From an uncultured Clostridium sp. (GTDB lineage: Bacteria; Bacillota; Clostridia; TANB77; CAG-508), in NCBI GenBank assembly GCA_900553985.1, contig USFW01000008.1, positions 1 through 60,659 on the forward strand: a DNA stretch of 60,659 bases. The letters run 5' to 3'. Positions 1 to 9,152 of this stretch are shown piece after piece (within the stretch, counting starts at the first letter, position 1; each line of letters opens with the position of its first letter). Under the pieces are notes generated by a model, which did not search any database, had not been told where the DNA came from, and saw only the letters and a program-made list of their open reading frames with translations. The position numbers and the translations under genes are program-made.

Positions 1-160
1 CTGTTTTGTATTCATCTATCTTTTCTTTTTTATCTTCTTCTCCATAATAAATTGGGTTAATATCTATGTTACTACCTGTTAATATTAGTCCGTCACATAT
101 TTTTTCTATTTCTTCCAAATTATTTTCTGTTAATACTGGAAATATAATAATTGATGTATT
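1..160 (-). pseudogene. Peptidase C26 (gamma-glutamyl hydrolase type) fragment
   Basis: The minus strand reads a peptide containing FPVLTENNLEEIEKICDGL, then LILTGSNIDINPIYYGEE. This matches the N-terminal part of class-I glutamine amidotransferase-like hydrolases of the PuuD/peptidase C26 family, where DGLxLxGGxDxxPxxYGE is typical. The frame is closed by TAG immediately upstream (161-163) and has no start codon, so the N-terminus is missing. The rest would lie left of the window. It is probably a decayed fragment, although a frameshift in a longer gene cannot be excluded from this end. Confidence 0.5.
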
Positions 161-265
161 CTATATTTATTCCAAAATTCGTGCGCAACTTCTTCTGTTC
201 ATTTAAACATATCGGTTGTATCAAATGCGTTTATATCTTTTATTTGATATCTTCCTATTTTCTAC
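140..265 (-). pseudogene. HAD-type nucleotidase fragment
   Basis: The minus strand reads AFDTTDMFK, a TGA stop, then TEEVAHEFWNKYRIHQ. The pattern (F/Y)DxxxxF...E...EFWxKY closely matches residues of the intact HAD nucleotidase at 4599-5192 (YDIEEIFN...EDEFWEKY). Only about 35 codons are recognisable, with an in-frame stop, and it overlaps the C26 fragment in another frame. It is a remnant. The family assignment rests on this one local match, so it is tentative. Confidence 0.35.
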
Positions 266-351
266 TTATTTTATAATTCTAATTTTATCATTAAATTGTT
301 AAATCTGTAAAATATCTATATATTATAGTAAATCTTTTGACATAGATTATA

Positions 352-615
352 CTAATCCCCTATTTCTCTATCTTCGGTCTGTTTTTTTATTCTATCTCTC
401 AATGCTTGTACTGTGTTTTTCTTTTCTTTTTCTTCTAATGAAGTAATTGACTTTCCTTCAACCTTAGCACCTTTAGGCCAAGTTATTTTTTTACCTGTTT
501 TCTTTTCTATATATGCATCTATTTCTTCATCTTCCATTTGGATTAATTTTTCATATGATATTCCTATTCTATTTGAAATTATTTCTTTGGTCTTATTTGA
601 TAATTTATAACTCAT
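352..615 (-). CDS. Small charged hypothetical protein (87 aa)
   Basis: An 87-residue, highly charged, Lys/Glu-rich soluble protein with no signal peptide or membrane segment. It starts at ATG behind a good site (GGGAGGAG, seven bases upstream). Residues about 1-40 look helical, there is a KxTGKKITWP turn near residue 40, and the tail is a likely amphipathic helix. I do not recognise the family. It stands alone among gene fragments. Confidence 0.6.
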   Translation of the reverse strand: MSYKLSNKTKEIISNRIGISYEKLIQMEDEEIDAYIEKKTGKKITWPKGAKVEGKSITSLEEKEKKNTVQALRDRIKKQTEDREIGD

Positions 616-724
616 TCTTATTCTCCTCCCTATCTCATAGCCAATGTATATCTTATTTCATTTATATCACAAAACAATTAAAAAGAATAGTATTTTACAA
701 CTATTCTTTAATTTTTATTTTAAT

Positions 725-892
725 TCAAATATTATACAAGCCTAATTTCTTTAATAATTCATATCTGTATTTATATTTTTCAGAATCACTTAATTGTTGT
801 ATTGCAAGTAATGTTGCTGTTGCCATTAGAAATATTAATGCAACATAAAATGCTAAAAATGATATCAATTCATAATTTAGTATATGTATAAT
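725..892 (-). pseudogene. C-terminal fragment of an FtsX-like ABC permease
   Basis: The minus strand reads ELISFLAFYVALIFLMATA, then TLLAIQQLSDSEKYKYRYELLKKLGL before a stop. This is the signature of the penultimate membrane helix and following loop of BceB/FtsX-type permeases; the intact permease at 18713-20806 has the equivalent IFLIASSAILALKQLTESSDNKQRYRILRRIG. There is no start codon or ribosome binding site. The fragment is truncated at both ends, about 55 codons compared with about 650-700 in a full gene. Confidence 0.55.
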
Positions 893-931
893 TTATTACT
901 AACTATTTTGATATATTTTATTATAACAAAT

Positions 932-1063
932 TTATTTTAAAAATACAGCATATACGATAAGACCTATAATTGCTATTACAGCGATTACTAAATAAATTGC
1001 AAACCCTTTAATTATTTTTAAAATAATTCCTGCTAATTTTTCTGTATTTTTTTGTTCTTTCAT
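932..1063 (-). CDS. Small single-pass membrane protein (43 aa)
   Basis: A 43-codon gene starting at ATG 1063 behind a consensus AGGAGG with a seven-base spacer. Residues 1-20 are polar and charged (MKEQKNTEKLAG...). Residues about 20-41 form one hydrophobic helix (FAIYLVIAVIAIIGLIVYAVF) with a lysine end. This fits a tail-anchored or N-in small membrane protein. Function unknown. It lies just downstream of the 162-aa membrane-anchored protein and may share its transcript. Confidence 0.6.
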   Translation of the reverse strand: MKEQKNTEKLAGIILKIIKGFAIYLVIAVIAIIGLIVYAVFLK

Positions 1064-1095
1064 TATTGCAAACCTCCTAATCTGAATATTATATC

Positions 1096-1584
1096 TTATT
1101 CTGATACAATATCAATATTTCCTACAAACTTTTCTGTCTTTACAACTAAATAGTAACTCATACCTTCTATATACACAGTATCTTCATATTCTCCTGAATC
1201 TGATATTAAACTTATTTCTTCTGCACCTAATTTATTAATTACATTGATATTTCCACTTTGTTTTTCTATTTTAATTTTTAGTTTTATGTGGTCTCCATCT
1301 GTTCTATTTAAAGATGTTCCTCCAAATATTACTTCTTCATTTGTTACATTATCATATTTGGCTTGATATGTTCCTATATATTTATCTATTCCAAATGTTC
1401 TTTTTCCTTGTATGTCCTTATCTTTTGATAAGCCTTTTGTATCAAAATGTTCTATAAAACTATCATAAGCATTTATTATTTCATCTTTTGGAAATTCCCA
1501 ATGTCCAAAAAACATGACACCTAATATAGAAACAAATGTAACTATTCCCAAAATTATTAATTTGAAAAATGTAACTATAAACAT
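1096..1584 (-). CDS. Membrane-anchored extracytoplasmic hypothetical protein
   Basis: A 162-aa protein with one N-terminal membrane helix (about residues 5-27). The rest is a soluble beta-rich domain containing alternating hydrophobic strands (HIKLKIKIEKQSGNINVI, DTVYIEGMSYYLVVKTEKFVGNI). The strong AGGAGG upstream fixes the ATG start. The anchor suggests the domain faces outside. No family was recognised. Confidence 0.65.
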   Translation of the reverse strand: MFIVTFFKLIILGIVTFVSILGVMFFGHWEFPKDEIINAYDSFIEHFDTKGLSKDKDIQGKRTFGIDKYIGTYQAKYDNVTNEEVIFGGTSLNRTDGDHIKLKIKIEKQSGNINVINKLGAEEISLISDSGEYEDTVYIEGMSYYLVVKTEKFVGNIDIVSE

Positions 1585-1804
1585 AAATTATTCCTCCTAT
1601 GCAATATTTTACTTCTAATACATTAAAATTAAATTTTTTATAATTTTATTATAAAAAATTTTTATATTAGTTGCCATCGATTTATATTACATTTATATTA
1701 CAGTTTCGTCACTTTTCTATTTTCATAATCATAAAAGAGAGAAATTAATAATTTCTCCCCCCGTTTATATTTCAATATATTTTATTATTTTAATAAATAA
1801 AACA

Positions 1805-2122
1805 TTAATCCATTGAATTTATAATATTTATCATTGTATCTATTTCTATATGACCAGATAATGTATATCTTATACCATTTGCCACAAATATAGTACATAC
1901 TTTATTTTTTCCTGCTGATTTGCTCTCTAATATATTTACTTTATATCCACCTTTTGAAGTAATTGTACTTACATATTTATATTCTCCTAAATATTCTAAA
2001 TCAAAATATTGTTGACTGCTATCTGAAATGATCTCTATTTTTAAATCAACAGGAGTTTGGTATATTTCTCCAGATGACCAAGAATAATATTCATATTCTT
2101 CTTGATATTTTAAATTTGTCAA
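1805..2122 (-). pseudogene. DUF4367-like C-terminal domain, probably 5'-truncated
   Basis: 105 codons from a TTG with no convincing ribosome binding site and a TAA just upstream in frame. The end (VCTIFVANGIRYTLSGHIEIDTMINIINS) resembles the close of DUF4367 domains, which sit at the C-terminus of membrane-anchored regulatory proteins (W/V-x-x-G-x-x-Y-x-L-x-G...). A different frame just upstream encodes a compatible helix (IKETYKLKEYFD), suggesting a frameshift or lost N-terminus. It could also be a short intact gene. Confidence 0.4.
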
Positions 2123-2163
2123 AATATTCTTTTAATTTATAGGTTTCTTTTATATGATAATGT

Positions 2164-2679
2164 CTAATTACATACAACTTCACTGTTTTCTTTCCTTATT
2201 ATATCATTTTTCAATAAAGCATATATTCCTGTAATTAATAAAATAGCATCTCCTAAAACCATAAACCAACTATGATAATAAATATAATATGAACCATATA
2301 ATAATCCTGTTGTTATAGCTGATATTCTAACTAATTTCATATTTGTTTGCCATAAGCAATAGGTTCTAATCATAGATCCTATTGTTGGCAAAATGGAAAT
2401 ATATCCTCCCCATGTCATTATACAATTAATTATAATAACACCCTCAAATACAAATAAAATAACTAAATAAATAATCTTGTTAAATTTTCCTTTATTTATA
2501 AATAAAAATGTTCTTATAAAATTAATTACACTTAAAACAGCCCCTGTATATGCAGAAATAATAAAATTATAAATTGCTTCCAATAAACAATTTATCGATT
2601 GAACTACTAAGGATTTTTTTCGTTCTTTTATGCAAATACTTATTATTAGAGCTACAAATGCTAATATACTAAAAATCAT
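2164..2679 (-). CDS. YgjV-family inner-membrane protein
   Basis: A polytopic protein of about 171 aa with five or six hydrophobic helices and short loops. The segment SINCLLEAIYNFIISAYTGA...NFIRTFLF matches the YgjV/Imp-YgjV family of small uncharacterised membrane proteins. A GTG directly precedes the chosen ATG; the ATG at 2679 sits seven bases from an AGAGG site and is preferred. It follows the histidine phosphatase by about 40 bp and is probably co-transcribed with it. Confidence 0.65.
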   Translation of the reverse strand: MIFSILAFVALIISICIKERKKSLVVQSINCLLEAIYNFIISAYTGAVLSVINFIRTFLFINKGKFNKIIYLVILFVFEGVIIINCIMTWGGYISILPTIGSMIRTYCLWQTNMKLVRISAITTGLLYGSYYIYYHSWFMVLGDAILLITGIYALLKNDIIRKENSEVVCN

Positions 2680-2719
2680 CACTTAACCTCTTTTCCATTT
2701 AACTTCTAAAGTATTTTCA

Positions 2720-3244
2720 TTATATTTCATACTCTTTAATTTCACAATTTTTTAATCCTCTATCTAAAAACATTCCATCTTTTATTCCTTCAAAATATCC
2801 ATTAAATGCTTTGGATACTCCACTATGTGCAACAATTAATACACTTTCATAATCTTCTTTTTTTAGGTCATCTAAAAAGTTATGAACTCTCATAAAAAAA
2901 TCTCTTATATTTTCAGATGTACCATAAGTAATTGTTGTATTATAATTCCAGTATTCATCTCTATTGGTTACTGTAAGGGGTTTTCCTGATAAATTTCCTG
3001 GATCTCTTTCTTTTAATTTATCGTTTATTAATATTTCTTTATTATTTACATTGATTATTTGAGCTGTATGTTTCGCTCTTAATAATGGAGATGATATTAT
3101 AATATCATAGTTTATATTTCTTATTTTCTCTTTCAATTCATTAGCTTGTCTTATTCCATTTTCGTTTAAATCTTCATTTTCATTATTGTATTGTTTTAAA
3201 ACATTATGTGGTACTTCACCATGTCTTACTATGTATATTTTCAT
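2720..3244 (-). CDS. Histidine phosphatase family protein
   Basis: A 174-aa cytosolic enzyme of the phosphoglycerate-mutase-like superfamily. The catalytic RHGE motif is at residues 7-10 (H8 is the phospho-accepting histidine), SSPLLRAKHTA forms the second conserved block, and VAHSG supplies the second histidine (H140). The length fits the compact CobC/PhoE-type phosphatases. The substrate cannot be read from sequence. It has a good AAGGAG site and lies 146 bp downstream of the MATE-like transporter gene, upstream of ygjV. Confidence 0.85.
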   Translation of the reverse strand: MKIYIVRHGEVPHNVLKQYNNENEDLNENGIRQANELKEKIRNINYDIIISSPLLRAKHTAQIINVNNKEILINDKLKERDPGNLSGKPLTVTNRDEYWNYNTTITYGTSENIRDFFMRVHNFLDDLKKEDYESVLIVAHSGVSKAFNGYFEGIKDGMFLDRGLKNCEIKEYEI

Positions 3245-3390
3245 TATGTTTCTCCTTTTCTTTTGTGTATTTTAACTTACTTCTTTGTTTTTTATACTTA
3301 TTTTTCAATAAATATGATTGTAAAAAAACTGAACTTTATTCTAATCTTAATTTCTCAATCCATATTTAGTTACTGACTAATAGTTTCAAT

Positions 3391-4575
3391 TTATTTTTTA
3401 TCAATAGTACCATTTGCTTTTATTTGATAATTTCTATTAAACATTACATTTATTGAAATAAGTTGATATATGGAAGAACATACTTGTCCTAATCCAGTGC
3501 AAAATGGTGTTTTTATAAAAGACATTATCGTTCTTAAAACATTTGATATTATTTTATTTGTTGTTGCTTTTATTGCTGAATATTCTAATTGTAAATAGCA
3601 AGTTTTAATTTTGTAAATTGGATATATAATAAAAGTAATCAATTCAAAACTTAAAAATATTAATGTAATAACTAAATTTAATTCATATAACCTATATAAA
3701 ATAATAAACATTAATAATATAGTAGCTAAAAGTATTCCTAATAATATATAAGCATTTTTTCTATGTTTTTTATAGTTAAAGTTATTTTGACTAATATCAA
3801 TTTTAGCTACTGTCGAAATAGATTCAAAAGCATCCCATTGAGTGTCTGTAATTAATGCTACAAAGTTTAATGCTATCATATATTTTTCTCCATATTCTGA
3901 TACATTACTCAATCCAAATAAGTATATAATAAAAAATGCCAAATTATCAAATATTTCAACTGAATCATATTTTATAAAATTTAAAACATTACACCTGAAT
4001 TTGAATTTTTTATATTGTTTTATCGTTACTGTTACTACATAAATAAAAATTATTAATAATGTAATTATCACAATATTCATTTTATTTTCAAAAATTAAAG
4101 ATGTAGCTATTAAAGAAATAAAATTTAAAATATTTAATGTAATACAATATTTATTTGCTAATTTATTTTGGTTTTCAAAATATAATTTTTCTAAAACATA
4201 AGAAAATATTAATTGTATATAGAGTTGAATTACAGAATATAGTGTAAATTCTTTATATATTGCTACATCCATATTCATAAATTTTATATATTTTTCTATA
4301 TTTGAGGCTATAAATCCAAAAACTATAAACCCAATGATAATCCCTAATGTCATCCCACTTAATACTGCATTTTCATTTTTATCCTTTTCTTTGCTTATAT
4401 TTGCACCTGTTCCAAATATGGATTTCATCATTGCCCAAACAAATTGTATTGGATATGTTAATGTAAAAACATTTATTAAATTTTTATCTACAATTAATCC
4501 TAATGCAAACCATGATAATATTGGAATAAATGAAAAAATGGCTGAATTGAAAGTTATTCTTAATAATCGTTTCAT
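3391..4575 (-). CDS. MATE/MOP-like polytopic transporter
   Basis: A 394-aa integral membrane protein with about 10-12 helices and few charged loops. The early segment (FTLTYPIQFVWAMMKSIFGTGANI) resembles the first half of MATE-type exporters, and the length is slightly short for that family (about 440-460). Substrate unknown. It starts 23 bp after the HAD nucleotidase, which in turn starts 23 bp after the MBL hydrolase, so the three probably form one operon. An undescribed transporter of the wider MOP flippase group is the alternative. Confidence 0.55.
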   Translation of the reverse strand: MKRLLRITFNSAIFSFIPILSWFALGLIVDKNLINVFTLTYPIQFVWAMMKSIFGTGANISKEKDKNENAVLSGMTLGIIIGFIVFGFIASNIEKYIKFMNMDVAIYKEFTLYSVIQLYIQLIFSYVLEKLYFENQNKLANKYCITLNILNFISLIATSLIFENKMNIVIITLLIIFIYVVTVTIKQYKKFKFRCNVLNFIKYDSVEIFDNLAFFIIYLFGLSNVSEYGEKYMIALNFVALITDTQWDAFESISTVAKIDISQNNFNYKKHRKNAYILLGILLATILLMFIILYRLYELNLVITLIFLSFELITFIIYPIYKIKTCYLQLEYSAIKATTNKIISNVLRTIMSFIKTPFCTGLGQVCSSIYQLISINVMFNRNYQIKANGTIDKK

Positions 4576-4598
4576 ATTTTTATTCCTTTTATTTCTAT

Positions 4599-5192
4599 TT
4601 ATATATTATTTTCTATGTTTTTAATTTTATCATAAACATCATACCAGCTGTAACATCTATAAATATTTTTTCCATTACATTCTTTATTATATCTTGCATT
4701 AAAGCATATAACTGGTATGTTTTTTGATATGTTATTTATATTCTCTACTTTATCTTCTATCATTACATCAATGCTATTTTTTTGGCATATCTCTACTTTA
4801 TCTTCTGGACTAAATATAATTTTATCATAATATATTTTATTTTCTTTTAGCCATTTTTTAACTATTTGCCTCATTTTTTCACCTTCGGCTGTATTTCTAT
4901 TAGTTAAGTACCTAGCAGTTATTATATATATTTCTTTTCCTTCATCTTTCAATTTATTTATTGCTTCACTAGCAAATTTTCTTGCTGGTTCATTTTTAGC
5001 ATATTCATATAAATATTTTTCCCAAAATTCGTCTTCTGCTTCTTTGTTTACATTAAATATTTCTTCGATATCATATCCTTCTGAATTTATAATTTCCTTA
5101 TGATATTGTTCAAATATAAATTTACTTCCATAGTCTAATTGCCATTGTTCTATATCTGTTAATACTCCATCTATATCAATTCCTATTCGCAT
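4599..5192 (-). CDS. HAD-superfamily 5'(3')-deoxyribonucleotidase-like protein
   Basis: A 197-aa HAD phosphatase. Motif I is DIDGV (nucleophile D6, acid/base D8), motif II is the ITAR block, K is in the IIFSPEDKVE region, and the IEDKVEN stretch supplies the motif IV acids. The family (PF06941 type) dephosphorylates nucleoside monophosphates; the substrate here is inferred. It sits between an MBL-fold hydrolase and a MATE-like transporter with 23-bp gaps. A fragment of a related gene survives at 140-265. Confidence 0.8.
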   Translation of the reverse strand: MRIGIDIDGVLTDIEQWQLDYGSKFIFEQYHKEIINSEGYDIEEIFNVNKEAEDEFWEKYLYEYAKNEPARKFASEAINKLKDEGKEIYIITARYLTNRNTAEGEKMRQIVKKWLKENKIYYDKIIFSPEDKVEICQKNSIDVMIEDKVENINNISKNIPVICFNARYNKECNGKNIYRCYSWYDVYDKIKNIENNI

Positions 5193-5215
5193 ATTATTCC
5201 CTTTCTACTATTACT

Positions 5216-5929
5216 TTATATTTTTATTTCAAAACCATCCTCTTTTATTAAAATATTATTTATTTTTCTTTTTGTTAATTCTTCTCTAGTTTTATCTTTT
5301 AAATGTGTAGCAATTATTGGCTTTTTAAATTTATTTTCTAAATATTCTATATCATCAATCCCCATATGATATTTAGTTCCATTTATTTCTGATGTATCTG
5401 CAATTACTAATTTACTTTCATGAAAAATTTTTTCTAGTTCTTGACATAAACAAGTATCACTTGTAATTCCTATTTTACTATTTATAATATATCCATAACT
5501 TTCGATAGAACAATGATCTACTTTTTGCACTTTTATTTTATAGCCATTTAAAGTAGTTATATCTTTTGTATTTGAATCTACCTCTATAAAATTTATTTTT
5601 TTCTCTATAAATTCATCAAAATAATCTTGATAAAATATATTACATAATTTTTTTACATTTTCTTTTAGTGCTTTTGGTCCTACTACATATATAGGTTCTA
5701 AATCTTGTATCGTTTGCAAATTTAAAATTAGACCGGGTAAATCTGAATAATGATCTGAATGTAAATGTGTTATTATAATCATTTTTAAATCTTTTAAATT
5801 ATATCCTATTTTTAAAATTTGTTTTAATATTCCTTGACCTGCATCTATTAATATTTTATTATCTACTAGCTCACTTGCACAATTATATTTTGAATATATT
5901 GAACCTGTACCTAATAATTTTATATTCAT
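5216..5929 (-). CDS. MBL-fold metallo-hydrolase (RNase Z-like)
   Basis: About 237 aa. The zinc-binding HLHSDH motif follows a hydrophobic strand (MIIITHLHSDHYSD), with further ligands in VDHCSIE, SDTC and IATHLKD. Overall layout (GTGS near the start, short length) is that of RNase Z/ElaC-like and related phosphodiesterases. The frame is open further upstream, but GGAGG six bases before the ATG at 5929 fixes the start at MNIKLLGTGS. tRNA processing or cyclic-nucleotide hydrolysis are both possible. Confidence 0.8.
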   Translation of the reverse strand: MNIKLLGTGSIYSKYNCASELVDNKILIDAGQGILKQILKIGYNLKDLKMIIITHLHSDHYSDLPGLILNLQTIQDLEPIYVVGPKALKENVKKLCNIFYQDYFDEFIEKKINFIEVDSNTKDITTLNGYKIKVQKVDHCSIESYGYIINSKIGITSDTCLCQELEKIFHESKLVIADTSEINGTKYHMGIDDIEYLENKFKKPIIATHLKDKTREELTKRKINNILIKEDGFEIKI

Positions 5930-6020
5930 CTCTATCCTCCAAATCATTTTAAATATTTCGTTCATATTATCATAAAAAACTTAAATTAGCAAACAAAAAG
6001 GTTATTAAATTTTAAGATAA

Positions 6021-6050
6021 AATATGGCACTCCATAACAAGTGCCATATT
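6021..6050. terminator. Hairpin terminator after the NUDIX gene
   Basis: AATATGGCAC pairs perfectly with GTGCCATATT around a 10-base loop, with T-rich sequence on the minus-strand 3' side. It ends the NUDIX transcript before the MBL operon. Confidence 0.65.
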
Positions 6051-6121
6051 TTATATATTTAGTATCCACATTTGTCTCAAAATTTTTTAATCTTTCCAGT
6101 TAAGAAAATTCCACCAATTAG

Positions 6122-6640
6122 TCAAACAAGAATAATTGTTGCTATTCTTTTTTGTTCTTTTAAATATTCTAAACAGAGTTCAAAAAGTGCAGTGTGACTT
6201 TCAGAAAAAATATTATTTCTTATCATATTTTTTATTTCATCTATTGTAGCCCATTTTACTTCTTCTACTTCCTCTTTTTGAATTTTTATTTTATCTATAT
6301 CTATATTTTCTTTTATATAATACAAATCAACAAAATCATCTTCTGTTTTTATTGTTTTAAATAATACAACTTTTTCTTCTTTTATGTTGATACCAAGTTC
6401 TTCTCTAATTTCTGCAACAATACCTTGTTTGCTTGTTTCACCTGATACAGGGTGTCCACCAGTTGTAGCCCACTTTCCATCTTTCTTTTTTACTCTTTTT
6501 TGAAGTAAAAATTCATTTTTATTATTTTGTATAAAAATTACTACCGTGATATAGTAACGTCCTTTGGGTACATCTTGTCCTTTATAAATTATTTCTCCTG
6601 TTAATTTTTTATTTTCATCATATAAATCTCTTAATTCCAT
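6122..6640 (-). CDS. NUDIX hydrolase
   Basis: 172 aa with a canonical Nudix box, G-H-P-V-S-G-E-(7)-REELGI, in the middle. The N-terminal part (ELRDLYDENKKLTGEIIYKG) resembles IPP-isomerase/YfcD-like NUDIX proteins, which begin with a short antiparallel sheet. It probably hydrolyses a nucleoside-diphosphate-linked substrate in the cytosol; the substrate is unknown. It starts after AAGGAGA and stands as its own unit. Confidence 0.85.
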   Translation of the reverse strand: MELRDLYDENKKLTGEIIYKGQDVPKGRYYITVVIFIQNNKNEFLLQKRVKKKDGKWATTGGHPVSGETSKQGIVAEIREELGINIKEEKVVLFKTIKTEDDFVDLYYIKENIDIDKIKIQKEEVEEVKWATIDEIKNMIRNNIFSESHTALFELCLEYLKEQKRIATIILV

Positions 6641-6789
6641 ATTTTTATCTCCTTATGAAATTTTATCCGCTAATCTTATATCCTTCGTTTTATACATCTC
6701 TACTCTAATATTTTTTACCATTTCTTTACTTTTAACATTAAATATATCTACTTATCAATCTATATTTCGTAATTTTAAGTATAATTCAT

Positions 6790-8370
6790 CTATACTCTTA
6801 ACTTAAATGTTTTTGGTGCATATTTATAAGCTAAAACCAAAGAGATTAAGCAATATAATATGCAAAATCCAATTGCTGCTATCCCGAATGATACAGTTGG
6901 TAATTGTATTTGAATCATATACCAACATACAAAATAAGTAATTGTTTGAACTACTTTATATGTACTACTTTTCATTTCAGTATTAACATTATACGGTTGT
7001 AGTAGATAGTACATAACCAAATAATGTACTGAAAAGAATATGCTCATCGCTATTATTGATATAAATAGTATAAAATAATTTAATATGTTATCCGTTCCAC
7101 CTGTTATAAATAATAATACTGGCAAGGCTATTGCAATTATTAAAGTTGGTAATAAGTTTACTACTATTAAAGTCTTTAATCTTTCTTTAAATAGTCCTAA
7201 TATTACTTTTGGAGTTCTATATATTCTATATGTAAGCATACTATGGTCACAATTCATAAACATCGCTTGTGTCATAGTTGCTCCTCTATTTAACATATAC
7301 ATTATAAAAACAAAATAAGGTAAATATGTTAATAAGATTCCATTAATTCTTTCTGAAAACTCTTTATTCATATATGCTATTATTGATACTATAATTGCTA
7401 TTACAAAAATAACTACTGCTTGTTTCTTTACTGCCTCTGTTAATATTTTCTTATGTCTTTTAACAAATATATCATGAAAATATGCAAATCCCTTTTTATT
7501 ACTTGTTAAATTGCTATCAAGTTCGATTTGTTTTGCAACAGTATCTTTTATAATATCTGTACTTGTTTGATTTTGCACTGCATAAACATTTTTATTTGTT
7601 AATATTTGTTTATACATTTTTCTATATTCTTTAAATCTATTGATTTTTATAAAACTAAATATTCCCAAGATAATTGATATTACAAATGTTATCATAAATA
7701 TTGTTTGATTTATATTAATTCCCAATAATGGTAAGCCATAAGCAATTCCTAGTAATATAGCTGTTGTTGTCCATAATATTTTAGTTGGCATATTTTCATT
7801 TTTTGCAATTTTATATCTTTCAAAATAATATAAATTATATGTACTTACAATCATCTTAACCATTACTACTAATATAGGAAGTAATATACACATATATATT
7901 GGTATTCCGAATGAACTTCCAAAAGCAATTGTAAATGGCAAAAATCCTATTATTACTTTTATTAATTCATAATAATAATTAGATAATGTATATTTCTTTG
8001 CATCCATATTCATAATTATCATTGCATAATACTTGTCTTTGGTTGGATTGAACATAAATGTATTCATTAGTCCACCTATTAAAGTTAAAAATAAAAATAT
8101 GTGTAAAAAAACATCTGTATTATTTGTTTTTGAAATCATAGGTGTAACTGCTGCAATCATAAGAAAAATGTATAAAAATTTTCCTAAAAATACACTTATT
8201 ACCTGCCACAATGCACTTATAATATTTCCTATTACTTTAAGGGCTTTATTTTGATATAACTTATTTGGTAATATCTTTTTTATAATTGGTAATTGTTTTA
8301 TTGAATAAATAATACTATTAACTTTATATGTATTCTTTAATTTAAAGGATGTAATAAATGATTTAATCAT
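6790..8370 (-). CDS. ABC exporter permease (large, ABC-2-like)
   Basis: A 526-aa protein with about 12 hydrophobic helices in two blocks (residues about 50-250 and 310-520), joined by a basic cytoplasmic loop. It begins four bases after the ATPase stop codon and its AAAGGAGG site lies inside the end of that gene, so the two are translationally linked. It is the membrane half of an exporter of the kind often found in Bacillota for peptides or lipids; cargo unknown. Confidence 0.7.
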   Translation of the reverse strand: MIKSFITSFKLKNTYKVNSIIYSIKQLPIIKKILPNKLYQNKALKVIGNIISALWQVISVFLGKFLYIFLMIAAVTPMISKTNNTDVFLHIFLFLTLIGGLMNTFMFNPTKDKYYAMIIMNMDAKKYTLSNYYYELIKVIIGFLPFTIAFGSSFGIPIYMCILLPILVVMVKMIVSTYNLYYFERYKIAKNENMPTKILWTTTAILLGIAYGLPLLGININQTIFMITFVISIILGIFSFIKINRFKEYRKMYKQILTNKNVYAVQNQTSTDIIKDTVAKQIELDSNLTSNKKGFAYFHDIFVKRHKKILTEAVKKQAVVIFVIAIIVSIIAYMNKEFSERINGILLTYLPYFVFIMYMLNRGATMTQAMFMNCDHSMLTYRIYRTPKVILGLFKERLKTLIVVNLLPTLIIAIALPVLLFITGGTDNILNYFILFISIIAMSIFFSVHYLVMYYLLQPYNVNTEMKSSTYKVVQTITYFVCWYMIQIQLPTVSFGIAAIGFCILYCLISLVLAYKYAPKTFKLRV

Positions 8371-8374
8371 ATAA

Positions 8375-9073
8375 TTATTCCTCCTTTAAACTTTCGATAA
8401 TTTTCTTTTTAAAATCTTCATTATCCAAATCACTTTTGTCTATTTTTTCTAGTATTCCTTTATTAAGAATGACTATTTCATCACATAAATCAAGTGCTAA
8501 TTCCATTATATGAGTTGAAAATATTAAAATATGGTCTTTTTTTATGCTTTTTAACATTTGTTTCATTTCTTCAGCAACTACAACATCAAATGAAGTTAAT
8601 GGCTCATCTAATAGTAAAATATTAGGACTTGCTATAATATTTACTAACATTTGCATTTTATTTTTCATCCCATGTGAATAATCTTTCAAAAGTTTATCTC
8701 TGTCATCTTTTTCTATTTTCATAAAATCAAAATATTCATCAACTGTTTTTATCTCTTTTATTTTATCTTTATTAATTTCTATAAAAAACTTCAAAAATTC
8801 TCTTCCTGTTAAAAATTCTGGAACATTAGGAATTGATAAAACATATCCTATATCTTCCTGTTCTATTTTTCTTGTTTTTCCATTGTCTTCAATACAAAAT
8901 TCTCCATTATCTATTTCTAAATCTTCATTTAGACAATTAAAAAATGTTGTTTTACCAGCTCCATTTCTTCCTAAAAGTCCATATATTTTTCCTTTTTCAA
9001 ATTCAAAGTTTATGTCCTTTAATACTTCTTTTTTTTCAAAATTCTTTTTTAGATTTTTAATTATTAATTTCAT
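8375..9073 (-). CDS. ABC transporter ATP-binding protein
   Basis: A 232-aa nucleotide-binding domain: Walker A GRNGAGKTT near residue 36, Q-loop region before YVLSIPNVPE, a divergent signature YSHGMKNKM instead of LSGGQ, Walker B NILLLDEP and the H-loop STHIME. The SHGMK-type signature is common in ABC-2-type exporter ATPases. It pairs with the permease immediately downstream and has a GGAG site seven bases before its ATG. Confidence 0.9.
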   Translation of the reverse strand: MKLIIKNLKKNFEKKEVLKDINFEFEKGKIYGLLGRNGAGKTTFFNCLNEDLEIDNGEFCIEDNGKTRKIEQEDIGYVLSIPNVPEFLTGREFLKFFIEINKDKIKEIKTVDEYFDFMKIEKDDRDKLLKDYSHGMKNKMQMLVNIIASPNILLLDEPLTSFDVVVAEEMKQMLKSIKKDHILIFSTHIMELALDLCDEIVILNKGILEKIDKSDLDNEDFKKKIIESLKEE

Positions 9074-9118
9074 ACTTTTACTCCATTTAAACTTATTATT
9101 TCGAACTTATATTATCAT

Positions 9119-9149
9119 AAAAGAGAGTAATTAGCAATTACTCTCTTTT
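9119..9149. terminator. Bidirectional-looking terminator
   Basis: AAAAGAGAGTAATT and AATTACTCTCTTTT form a 14-bp perfect stem with a three-base loop, flanked by A and T runs on either strand. It lies just after the ferritin-like gene and before the ABC operon. Confidence 0.75.
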
Positions 9150-9152
9150 AAC

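Noticed and set aside
513..848. A 111-codon plus-strand frame near the left edge
   Set aside because: No ribosome site; it is antisense to the small charged protein and to the FtsX fragment and has the Phe/Leu/Ser-rich look of AT-rich antisense translation.
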